Assembly: GCA_963817435.1 (NCBI GenBank)
Contig: CAWFNY010000002.1
Coordinates: 248,001-312,000, forward strand
Length of the DNA stretch: 64,000 nt
Direction: 5' to 3'
From: JADJOM01 sp963817435
GTDB lineage: Bacteria > Gemmatimonadota > Gemmatimonadetes > Gemmatimonadales > GWC2-71-9
Part shown: positions 26,601-34,845 of the stretch, piece by piece
How the letters are laid out: the number at the start of each line of letters is the position of its first letter
Position numbering within the stretch: position 1 is the stretch's first letter
Notes under the pieces: model-generated
The model's database searches: none
What the model saw: only the letters and a program-made list of their open reading frames with translations
Told to the model about the DNA's origin: nothing
Made by a program: the position numbers and the translations under genes

Positions 26601-26800
26601 ACACCATGCGACGGGAGTCGGGCACCGTCCGGGTGCATCTCTCCGAGGGCGTGCGCGTCCCGGCCGGCGGGCTTCGGGTATCTTCCCCCGCCCTGGTGCC
26701 GATGCGGAGCGCGACGGTCAACGGCGCGCCGGCCACGATCGATACGGATGGCATGGTGGTCGTGCGCGCCGTGCCGGCGAACATCTCGTTCGAATACTGA
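23660..26800 (+). CDS. Secreted discoidin-domain protein with (alpha/alpha)6 glycosidase-like domain; family unassigned
   Basis: 1046 residues from the ATG at 23660 (ATGA overlap with the permease), with a short signal peptide MIAHLLLLSLLAGAQG. Residues 20-180 look like a carbohydrate-binding jelly-roll (GFEDASRWNP, YAFSFWMRGT, GSVWFDELTLAPL). Residues 190-315 are an F5/8 type C (discoidin) domain (AVDGDTLTAWRS, SRYLRLSLLAPSGGSGFGLSEV). Residues 320-590 form a beta-sandwich. From about 600 an (alpha/alpha)6 barrel is suggested by SYERSWIRDGSLTSTALLRFG, EHDSHGEFIYLVMEYYRQTGD and YEREEDSALVVGAG, as in GH15/GH63-like enzymes. Acidic candidates are the Asp in WIRDG and the Glu in DSHGE. I infer a periplasmic glycoside hydrolase of the same glycan pathway; the exact family is not recognised. 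Confidence 0.7.
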   Translation: MIAHLLLLSLLAGAQGDSLRPRLLDGFEDASRWNPHPADGVEESLHGDRGRTGQALRMDFDFHGGGGYAIARRALPLDLPQNYAFSFWMRGTAAPNTLEFKLIDSSGENVWWYTERDRSFDGRWQKVTIRRRQISFAWGPLGGGELRQAAALELVITAGRGGGKGSVWFDELTLAPLPELGPYDRTPVATSPSSLARHPAAAAVDGDTLTAWRSATAPTSLTVDFQRPREFGGLTLRWEAGRAARDYDVLLSDDRRDWRVVRRVRGSDGGRDDIYLPDSESRYLRLSLLAPSGGSGFGLSEVAFQPLAFGASRNAFFTAIASDAVPGTLPRYYSGVRSYWTVVGVDGAVEEALINEDGAVEAGKGDFSIEPFLYDGRLISWHDVTRRVSLEDGVLPIPTVEWTAGDLTLRVTAFAIGPASASSVIVRYRITNRGGSARRPTLYLAARPFQVNPPWQFLNTQGGAATIDSLRWAGKALVVNGNRRVIPFTPPQRVGASTFDGGEIASHLLNGHLPLATAVRDAFGAGSAALAWPLVIAAGDSAEIAIEIPLRPGARANLAPAPLALVAETMAELGGGWHEKLDRTDISLPESGAHLARTIKSTLAWILVNRDGAALQPGSRSYERSWIRDGSLTSTALLRFGHAEEVRDFITWYAPYQYPSGKIPCCVDARGADPVPEHDSHGEFIYLVMEYYRQTGDRPLLEQMWPHVQLAAAYIDSLRQTRLTPEFQTGEKRDFFGLLPPSISHEGYSAKPMHSYWDDFFALRGLKDATAMAEILGHSADAKRLGDLRDAFRHDLLASLDRVMARHHIDYLPGAADLGDFDATSTTIAVTPVGEESTLPRAPLRETFERYWRNTMQRLEPSAVWEAYTPYELRTVGSMLRLGWKDRALKLMDMFLDDQEPTEWNQWPEIVWHDRRAPKFIGDSPHTWVGSDFLRSAADLFGYEREEDSALVVGAGVSDAWLDGPGVAVRDLHTWWGPLSYTMRRESGTVRVHLSEGVRVPAGGLRVSSPALVPMRSATVNGAPATIDTDGMVVVRAVPANISFEY

Positions 26801-26845
26801 CGGGCGCGAGCCGCCCGCCGTCCTGACCCTGGAGGAACAGCTCTC

Positions 26846-29800
26846 GTGGGACCGTACGCGCAGCTTCTGTCGAATGGACGTTACCGTGTGCTGCTCACCG
26901 GCGCGGGCGCCGGCCCTTCGTCGCTCGAATCGATCGCCCTGACCCGCTGGTCGGCTGATCGCACCAGGGACGCCGATGGCTTCTTCCTCTATATCCGTGA
27001 CCTCGACCGGGGCCATCTCTGGGGCGCCGGGCGCCAGCCTGTCGAGCGGGCGCCCGATCTCTACCGGACCCGCTCGGGGCCGGGGCGCGCGGAGATCGTG
27101 CGCGAGGACGACGGGATCGTCACCAGGCTCGACGTCTGTGTCGATCCGGATGCCGACGCCGAAATCCGACTGCTCACGCTCACCAACCGGAGCCGCAAGC
27201 CCCGCCACCTGGACGTCACCAGCTACGCCGAAGTCGCGCTGAATGCCCCCGCGGCGGATGCCGCACACCCGGCGTTCTCCAAGCTGTTCGTGCAGACCGA
27301 GCACCTCGAAGGCCAGGAGGCGCTGCTGGCCCGCCGGCGGCCGCGAAGTCCGGAGGAGCAGCCGCTCTTCATGGGTCACCGGCTGCTGATCGACCGCCAC
27401 GCGGACGACGAGGCGCCGTCGATTGAGACCGACCGGGCGCGCTTCATCGGGCGGGGCCGCACCCTGGAATGCCCCAGAGCGCTCGACGCGGGGGCCCTGC
27501 TCACGGGAACCACCGGCAATGTGCTGGACCCGATCCTCTCCATGCGCCGCACAGTGAGACTGGCCCCTGGCGAGAGCGTCCGTCTGATCGCCCTCCTGGC
27601 GGCGGGCCTCGACCGGGAAAAGGTCATCGGCTGCCTGACACTGAGCTACGCCGCACGTGCGGCCCAGATCTTCCACGCCGCCCAGCTCCACGACCTCGCG
27701 CGGCTCAAGCAGGCTGGGCTGCCGCGCGAATGGCGGGAACGGCTTCCGCTCCTCACCGGCGCGCTCGCCTATGGCGCGCCGCTGGCGAGCCCGTTGGCCG
27801 CGTTGCCGGCGGCGAGCACGCTGGTACAGGGTGACGTGCGCGCGCTCGGTCTCGCCGGAGGCGTGCCGCTGGTGGTGGCACGGGTCGGCGCTCCACCGAC
27901 GGCGCATGCGGTCCTGCAGCTCGCGCGGGTCGCCACCTACTGGCGCGCCGCCGGATTCCCGGTCGATCTGCTGATCGTGGACGATCTCGGCAGCGAGGAG
28001 TTCCGCGGCGGACCGCCCGCCAGCGTCCTCGCCGGCCGCACCGTGGTTCGAAGGAGCGCCGAGATCCCGGCGGAGCTCCACGATCTGGTGGACCGCGCCG
28101 CGCGCTTCAGTATGCTGGGCACCCCTCCCGAGGTCCGCAACTTCGTGGGCGAGATCCCGGCCGCGAAGTTTCACCCCGTCCGCGGCGAGCGGGGCGACAG
28201 TCCGCTCGAGACGAGCGAAGCGCTGCAGTTCGACAACGGATTCGGCGGTTTCTCTCCCGATGGCACCGAGTACGTCATCCGGCTTCCCCGCGAACGGGGC
28301 GAGCTGCGCCGCCCGCCGCTGGCCTGGAGCAACGTCATCGCCAACGAGGAGCTTGGCTTCCTCACGACCGATGGCGGCGCCGGCTACACCTGGAGCGTGA
28401 ACAGCCGCGAGAACCGGCTCACGCCCTGGTCGAACGACCCCATCACCGATCCTCACGGTGAAGCGCTCTACCTGCGGGACGAGGACTCCGGGCTCTTCTG
28501 GTCGCCGCTCCCCGGGCCGGTGCCGGGCGCGGGCGGATACGAGGTTCGCCACGGATTCGGCTATACCCGGACGATGCACGAGAGCCAGCAGCTCGGGCAG
28601 GAGGTCGTCGCCTTCGTACCGCGCCACGACGGCGTGAAGCTGGTCCGGCTCCGCGTCACCAACCGGAGTGCCCGCGCGCGGAGCCTCTCCGCCTTCGGCT
28701 ACGCCGAGTGGGTCCTCGGCGTGGTACCGACCGACACGACCCGGTTCGTGGTGACCGAGCGGGATCCGGCGACCGGGGCGGTGCTGGCGATGAACCCGCA
28801 CAACGTGGAGTTCAGCAGCCGCGTCGCCTTTGCCGCGATGGTCGCACCCGATGGCTCGGTGGCGTCGGAGTCCACCGCCGACCGATACACATTCCTCGGC
28901 CAGCTCGGCAGCACGGCGCGGCCAGCGGCGATCGTGGCCGGCGAGCCGCTGGATGGCAGGTACGGCGCGGGGTTCGACCCCTGTGCCGCCTTCCGGGTTC
29001 CGCTCACACTCGCACCGGGCGAGACCGCGGAGTGCGTCTTCCTGCTCGGTGAAGCGCCCACCCGGGAAGCGGCCCGCGTCATCATCCGGCGTTACCAGAG
29101 CGGCGCGGCCACCACCGCCGCGCTCGATGGCATCGTCGCCTTCTGGCGCGAGACGCTCGGACGGGTGCAGGTGCAGACGCCGTCGCCGGCGATCGACCTG
29201 ATGCTGAACGGCTGGCTCGCCTACCAGAATCTCTGCTGCCGGATGTGGGGCCGGTCGGCGTTCTACCAGTCAGGGGGCGCCTTCGGCTTCCGCGACCAGT
29301 TGCAGGACGCCGCGGCACTCGTCTATCTCGATCCCGAGATCACCCGGCAGCAGATCCTGCTGCATGCGGCGCATCAATTCGTCGAGGGCGATGTGCTGCA
29401 CTGGTGGCACCCGCCGCTCAGCAAAGGCATCCGGACCCGCTTCGCGGACGATCTGCTCTGGCTGCCGTACATCACCGCCGGCTACATCCGTCACACCGGA
29501 GATCTCGCGATCCTGGGCGAGCCCGCGCGCTTCCTCACGGCTCGCGAGCTCGCGCCGGGCGAGGACGAGGAGTTTCTCGTCCCGCGAGACTCGGGGGAGT
29601 CTGCCGATCTCTACGAACACTGCTGCCGGGCGCTGGACCGTTCGCTGACCCGTGGCGCGCATGGGCTGCCGCTGATGGGCACCGGCGACTGGAACGACGG
29701 CATGAACCGGGTCGGCCGCGAGGGCCGCGGCGAGAGCGTGTGGCTCGGCTTCTTCCTGTATCACATCCTCGACGGGTTCCTCCCGCTCTGCGACCTGCGG

Positions 29801-30706
29801 GAAGACAGCGGCCGAGCCGCGCGCTACCGCGACTGGCAGCGCGATCTCGGTGGCGCGCTGAACGCGGGCGGCTGGGACGGCGAATGGTACCGCCGCGCCT
29901 ACTACGACAACGGCGCGCCCCTCGGCTCGAAGCAGAGCGATGAATGCCGGATCGACGCCATCGCGCAGGCGTGGGCGGTGCTGTCTGGAGCGGCGCCGGC
30001 GGAACGGGCGGCGCAGGCGCTCGACGCACTCGAGCGGTACCTGGTGAGCGAGGAGGACGGCATCATCCGGCTGCTCACGCCGGCGTTCGACAAGACGCCG
30101 AACGATCCCGGTTACATCAAGGGCTATCTGCCCGGGGTGCGGGAGAACGGTGGGCAGTACACCCACGGCGCCCTCTGGGCGGTGCGGGCGCTGGCGGAGG
30201 CGGGACGTGGCGAGCGGGCGGCCGCACTGCTCGAGATGCTGAGCCCGGTGAGCCACGGGCGCACCGCGGCCGAGGTCGCGCGCTATCAGGTCGAACCGTA
30301 CGTCGTCGCGGCGGACGTCTACGGCGTGGAGCCGCATCTCGGCCGCGGCGGGTGGACCTGGTACACCGGTTCGGCGGGGTGGATGTTCCGGGTCACGCTG
30401 GAGTCGGTCCTCGGTGTCACGGTCACCGGCGGCGATTCGCTCCTGCTGTCACCGTGCATCCCCGCCGCCTGGCCGCGATTCAGCGTCCGCTACCGGGTGC
30501 CGAACGACACCGCGACCTATGAGATCGATGTCGTCCGCGGCAGCGGCGGGGGGACCATCGCGACGCTCGATGGCGCACCGCTCGCGATCGAGGGACGGGC
30601 CGTCGTCGTCCCGCTGGCGCGGGACGGCCGGAAGCACAGCGTGCAAGTGACGCTCGGTCCGGATGCCGGACCGGTGTATTCCGCGAGGCGGTTGCCACCA
30701 CAGTGA
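26846..30706 (+). CDS. GH94 glycan phosphorylase resembling the C-terminal half of cyclic beta-1,2-glucan synthase
   Basis: 1286 residues from a GTG at 26846 with GGAGGA nine bases upstream. Residues 1-270 match the first GH94-associated beta-sandwich found in NdvB-type synthases (GPYAQLLSNGRYRVLLTGAGAGPS, HLDVTSYAEVAL, AHPAFSKLFVQTEH). A second sandwich starts at about 461 (FDNGFGGFSPDGTEYVI, GYTWSVNSRENRLTPWSNDP). The catalytic (alpha/alpha)6 domain spans about 775-1200 with GFRDQLQDAAAL and GDWNDGMN (947-951), the motif holding the general acid in GH94. There is no glycosyltransferase or membrane part, so it should degrade rather than make glucan, releasing glucose 1-phosphate in the cytoplasm. 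Beta-1,2 specificity is inferred from the NdvB similarity. Confidence 0.85.
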   Translation: MGPYAQLLSNGRYRVLLTGAGAGPSSLESIALTRWSADRTRDADGFFLYIRDLDRGHLWGAGRQPVERAPDLYRTRSGPGRAEIVREDDGIVTRLDVCVDPDADAEIRLLTLTNRSRKPRHLDVTSYAEVALNAPAADAAHPAFSKLFVQTEHLEGQEALLARRRPRSPEEQPLFMGHRLLIDRHADDEAPSIETDRARFIGRGRTLECPRALDAGALLTGTTGNVLDPILSMRRTVRLAPGESVRLIALLAAGLDREKVIGCLTLSYAARAAQIFHAAQLHDLARLKQAGLPREWRERLPLLTGALAYGAPLASPLAALPAASTLVQGDVRALGLAGGVPLVVARVGAPPTAHAVLQLARVATYWRAAGFPVDLLIVDDLGSEEFRGGPPASVLAGRTVVRRSAEIPAELHDLVDRAARFSMLGTPPEVRNFVGEIPAAKFHPVRGERGDSPLETSEALQFDNGFGGFSPDGTEYVIRLPRERGELRRPPLAWSNVIANEELGFLTTDGGAGYTWSVNSRENRLTPWSNDPITDPHGEALYLRDEDSGLFWSPLPGPVPGAGGYEVRHGFGYTRTMHESQQLGQEVVAFVPRHDGVKLVRLRVTNRSARARSLSAFGYAEWVLGVVPTDTTRFVVTERDPATGAVLAMNPHNVEFSSRVAFAAMVAPDGSVASESTADRYTFLGQLGSTARPAAIVAGEPLDGRYGAGFDPCAAFRVPLTLAPGETAECVFLLGEAPTREAARVIIRRYQSGAATTAALDGIVAFWRETLGRVQVQTPSPAIDLMLNGWLAYQNLCCRMWGRSAFYQSGGAFGFRDQLQDAAALVYLDPEITRQQILLHAAHQFVEGDVLHWWHPPLSKGIRTRFADDLLWLPYITAGYIRHTGDLAILGEPARFLTARELAPGEDEEFLVPRDSGESADLYEHCCRALDRSLTRGAHGLPLMGTGDWNDGMNRVGREGRGESVWLGFFLYHILDGFLPLCDLREDSGRAARYRDWQRDLGGALNAGGWDGEWYRRAYYDNGAPLGSKQSDECRIDAIAQAWAVLSGAAPAERAAQALDALERYLVSEEDGIIRLLTPAFDKTPNDPGYIKGYLPGVRENGGQYTHGALWAVRALAEAGRGERAAALLEMLSPVSHGRTAAEVARYQVEPYVVAADVYGVEPHLGRGGWTWYTGSAGWMFRVTLESVLGVTVTGGDSLLLSPCIPAAWPRFSVRYRVPNDTATYEIDVVRGSGGGTIATLDGAPLAIEGRAVVVPLARDGRKHSVQVTLGPDAGPVYSARRLPPQ

Positions 30707-30721
30707 TCGGGGTGGTCGCCC

Positions 30722-32074
30722 CTACTCTCCCAATGAGGCTCCGTTGGTACGGATGACCTCGGCGTACAGCTCGGCGCTCGCCTTCCGGGTGCGCTGCTGG
30801 GTGGCGTAGTCGACGTGGAAGAGTCCGAATCGCTTCGAGAAGCCGTGGCTCCACTCGAAGTTGTCGAGGAGCGACCAGGCGAAGTAGCCACGCAGATCGA
30901 CACCGGCGGCGAGCGCCCGGTACGCCGCACGCAGGTGTTCGCGGTAGTAGTCGGTTCTGGGCGGGTCGGAGACCAGGGAACCATCGGCCGTTGGTGGGTC
31001 GGGAAAGGCGGCACCGTTCTCGGTGATGTACAGGGGAACGGGCCCGTAGCGCTGGTGCACCCAGGTGAGCACGTCGGTCAGCGCCTGGGGATACACCTCC
31101 CAGTCGGTGGCGGTGTAGGTGTGCTGCGGCTGGCGCACCCGGCCGGCGCGGACCGGGAGTTCGGCGGGGTCGTCGCAGGTCACGGCGCGGGTGTAGTAGT
31201 TGATGCCGAGGAAGTCGAGCGGCTGACGGATCAGCGCGAAATCCTCCTCGGGGAAGTCGGGCCAGGCCGAGCCGAAGATCTCGCGCAGTTCCTCGGGATA
31301 CTGGCCGAAGAACACCGGATCGAGATACTGGCGGTTCATGTAGGCATCGGCACGGCGGGTGGCGGCGAGGTCTTCGGGCCGGTCGGAGGCGGGATACTTC
31401 GGCTCGAGGTTCACCACGAGACCGGGGTTCCGGCCGCCTTCGGCACGGATGGCCTGCATGCCAGCCCCATGGGCGCGAAGCAGGTTGTGGCTCGCGATCG
31501 GGGTCTCCTCGACGCTCTGATGCCCCGGGGCGAGCGTTCCGAAGAGGTAGCCGCCATCGGTGACGACCCAGGGCTCGTTGAGCGTCGCCCACATGGCGGC
31601 GCGGTCGCCGAGCGCCTTGACCATGACCGTGGCATAGTCGGCGAACCAGCCGGCGATGTCCCGGTTGAGCCAGCCGCCACGATCATCGAGGGCGGCTGGC
31701 AGGTCCCAGTGATAGAGCGTGATATTCGGCTGGATGCCGTGCTCCACCAGCACGTCGGTGAGCCGGTCGTAGAAGGCGAGCCCCTTCGGGTTCACCGGAC
31801 CGCGTCCCGACGGCATCACCCGGCTCCAGGAGATGCTGTAGCGGTAGCTGGTGAGGCCCAGGTCGCGCATCAGCCGGACATCGTCCTCGAAGCGGCGGTA
31901 GTGGTCGCACGCGATGTCACCGGTGTCGCCGCTGGCCACCATCCCCGGCGTGTGGGCGAAGCGGTGCCAGATGCTCGCGCCAGCCCCATCGGCGAGGGGC
32001 GAGCCTTCAATCTGGTAGGCGGAGGTGGCGGCGCCCCAGAGGAAGCCGCGGGGGAAGTGCATCGGTTCAGACAT
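30722..32074 (-). CDS. bglA: GH1 beta-glucosidase
   Basis: 450 residues from the ATG at 32074 (a longer frame to 32122 lacks homology-like sequence). It has no signal peptide, so it is cytoplasmic. It has the family-1 N-terminal signature FPRGFLWGAATSAYQIEGS, the acid/base Glu167 in TLNEPWV and the nucleophile Glu352 in YITENGAAF. It would hydrolyse short beta-glucosides, for instance sophorose left after phosphorolysis. It is the only gene of the locus on the minus strand: it converges on the GH94 gene 15 bases away, and its start is 17 bases from the divergent ATPase start. Confidence 0.93.
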   Translation of the reverse strand: MSEPMHFPRGFLWGAATSAYQIEGSPLADGAGASIWHRFAHTPGMVASGDTGDIACDHYRRFEDDVRLMRDLGLTSYRYSISWSRVMPSGRGPVNPKGLAFYDRLTDVLVEHGIQPNITLYHWDLPAALDDRGGWLNRDIAGWFADYATVMVKALGDRAAMWATLNEPWVVTDGGYLFGTLAPGHQSVEETPIASHNLLRAHGAGMQAIRAEGGRNPGLVVNLEPKYPASDRPEDLAATRRADAYMNRQYLDPVFFGQYPEELREIFGSAWPDFPEEDFALIRQPLDFLGINYYTRAVTCDDPAELPVRAGRVRQPQHTYTATDWEVYPQALTDVLTWVHQRYGPVPLYITENGAAFPDPPTADGSLVSDPPRTDYYREHLRAAYRALAAGVDLRGYFAWSLLDNFEWSHGFSKRFGLFHVDYATQQRTRKASAELYAEVIRTNGASLGE

Positions 32075-32091
32075 TCTCGGAAGGCACGCAG

Positions 32092-33159
<1,068 letters not shown>

Positions 33160-33164
33160 CTCAG

Positions 33165-33190
33165 CCACGGGCAGGGAGGCCCGTGGTTAT
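33165..33190. terminator. Terminator between ugpC and the malic enzyme gene
   Basis: CCACGGGC (33165-33172) pairs with GCCCGTGG (33179-33186) around a six-base loop. TTATTTCG follows on the plus strand, giving a fair U-tract. The stem abuts the stop codon of the convergent malic enzyme gene. Confidence 0.7.
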
Positions 33191-34818
33191 TTCGCGTACA
33201 CCGGGTAGGTCCCGTCGTACATCTGTGTCCGCACTGTCGCCCTGAGATCGGCCGGACGCGGCGCCTTGGCCAATCCCTCCTCATACGCCACCTCCGCCAC
33301 CGCCGTCGCGATCTCGACCGAGACCTGCCGGATTTCCGAAAGCGGCGGGAACAGAGAGCCGGCATCGAGCGAGGCCTGCTTCACCTGTACCGCCAGTGCC
33401 CGGGCAGCGGCGTAGAACATCGTATCGGTCACTCGACTGGCCTTCGACACGATGACGCCGAGCCCGACGCCGGGGAAGATGTAGGCGTTGTTGCCCTGCC
33501 TCGGCAGGTAGGTCCTCCCCGCGTGGGTGACCGCCGGGAAGGGACTGCCGCTCGCAAACACCGCGCGGCCATCGGTCCAGGCGTAAGCCTGCTCGGCCGT
33601 GCACTCCGACTTGCTGGTCGGGTTCGACAGCGGAAAGATGATCGGCCGCTTGTTGAGCCTCGCCATCGCGCGCACCGCGGGCTCGGTGAACGAACCGGCG
33701 GTCGCGGAGACCCCCACGATCGCGGTCGGATGCAGCGCCTCGACCGCCTCGAGCAGCCCCGCGGCGGGGGCGTGGGGGTGGGCATAGGGGAGCTTGTAGT
33801 CGGCCAGGTTGGCGCGCCCGGCGACCACCAGACCGCGGCTGTCGATGAACCAGCAGCGCTCCCGGGCGGTCGCTTCGGGCATGCCCTCCCGCACCAGCGC
33901 GGAGACGATCAGATCGGCGATGCCGGTCGCGGCGGAGCCGGCACCGAGGAAGAGCACCTTCTGCTCGACGAGGGGCTGGCCAGTGATGCGGGCCGCAGAG
34001 AGCAGGCCGGCGAGGGTCACCGCCGCGGTGCCCTGGATGTCGTCGTTGAAGCAGCAGACCCGGTCGCGGTACCGCGCCAGCAGATGGATCGCGTTGTCGG
34101 TGGCGAAGTCCTCGAACTGGATCACCGCTTCGGGGAACACCTCCTGTACCGCCATGACGAACTCCTCGAGCAGCGCGGCGTACTCCTCGCCCCGGATCCG
34201 CTCCTGAGGCAGGCCGAGATACATCGGGTCGTTGCGGATCTCCTCCCGGTTGGTGCCCACGTCGATCGTCACCGGCAGACACATCGAGGGGTCCACACCG
34301 GCGCAGGCGGTGTACAGCGACAGCTTTCCGATGGGGATGCCCATGCCGTTGGCGCCGAGATCGCCGAGGCCCAGGATCCGCTCGCCGTCGGTGACGACGA
34401 TCATGCGTACCTCCTGGCCGGGCCAGTTGCGCAGCACCTCCCGGACCCGGCCGCGGTCGCGCGCGGTGACGTAGAGACCGCGCGGACGGCGGAAGATGTG
34501 CCCGAAGCGCACACAGGCCTCGCCGACGGTGGGCGTGTACAGGACCGGCAGCATCTCCTCGACGTGTGCCATCACGGTGCGATAGAAGAGGTGCTCGTTG
34601 CGGTCCTGCAGACTGATCAGATAGATGTACTGCTCGAGCGGACTCGACTTCTGCGCGAAGTTCTCGATGATCCTCGCCCGCTGCTCATCCTGGGTGGTGA
34701 CCTTCGGCGGGAGCAGGCCGCGCAGACCGAGGGCATCCCGCTCGGCGTCGGTGAATCCGGTGCCCTTGTTGAGGCGGGGATCGTGCAGGTACTCCTGGGC
34801 CGGGCGATGGTCAGACAT
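33187..34818 (-). CDS. maeA: NAD-type malic enzyme
   Basis: 543 residues, the size of the large-type (MaeA-like) enzymes. It oxidatively decarboxylates malate to pyruvate with reduction of NAD(P). Visible motifs are VLYTPTVGEACVRFG with the catalytic Tyr, ILGLGDLGANGMGIPIGKLSLYTACAG with the catalytic Lys, QFEDFATDNAIHLL with metal-binding acidic residues, CCFNDDIQGTAAVTLAG, and the nucleotide-binding GAGSAATGIADLI. NAD preference is inferred from family resemblance. It is preceded on its strand by an acyl-CoA synthetase gene 27 bases upstream, so the two may be co-transcribed. Confidence 0.93.
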   Translation of the reverse strand: MSDHRPAQEYLHDPRLNKGTGFTDAERDALGLRGLLPPKVTTQDEQRARIIENFAQKSSPLEQYIYLISLQDRNEHLFYRTVMAHVEEMLPVLYTPTVGEACVRFGHIFRRPRGLYVTARDRGRVREVLRNWPGQEVRMIVVTDGERILGLGDLGANGMGIPIGKLSLYTACAGVDPSMCLPVTIDVGTNREEIRNDPMYLGLPQERIRGEEYAALLEEFVMAVQEVFPEAVIQFEDFATDNAIHLLARYRDRVCCFNDDIQGTAAVTLAGLLSAARITGQPLVEQKVLFLGAGSAATGIADLIVSALVREGMPEATARERCWFIDSRGLVVAGRANLADYKLPYAHPHAPAAGLLEAVEALHPTAIVGVSATAGSFTEPAVRAMARLNKRPIIFPLSNPTSKSECTAEQAYAWTDGRAVFASGSPFPAVTHAGRTYLPRQGNNAYIFPGVGLGVIVSKASRVTDTMFYAAARALAVQVKQASLDAGSLFPPLSEIRQVSVEIATAVAEVAYEEGLAKAPRPADLRATVRTQMYDGTYPVYAK

Positions 34819-34845
34819 GAGATGGGCTCGAGTGAGAGATCGGGA

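Noticed and set aside
26054..28801. A 915-codon open frame on the minus strand
   Set aside because: It lies opposite the discoidin-domain and GH94 genes and consists of low-information, Arg/Gly-rich sequence. The plus-strand products carry clear family motifs.
26846..30706. A full cyclic beta-1,2-glucan synthase (ndvB)
   Set aside because: No GT84 glycosyltransferase or membrane helices are present, and the protein begins directly at the GH94-type sandwich after a good ribosome-binding site.
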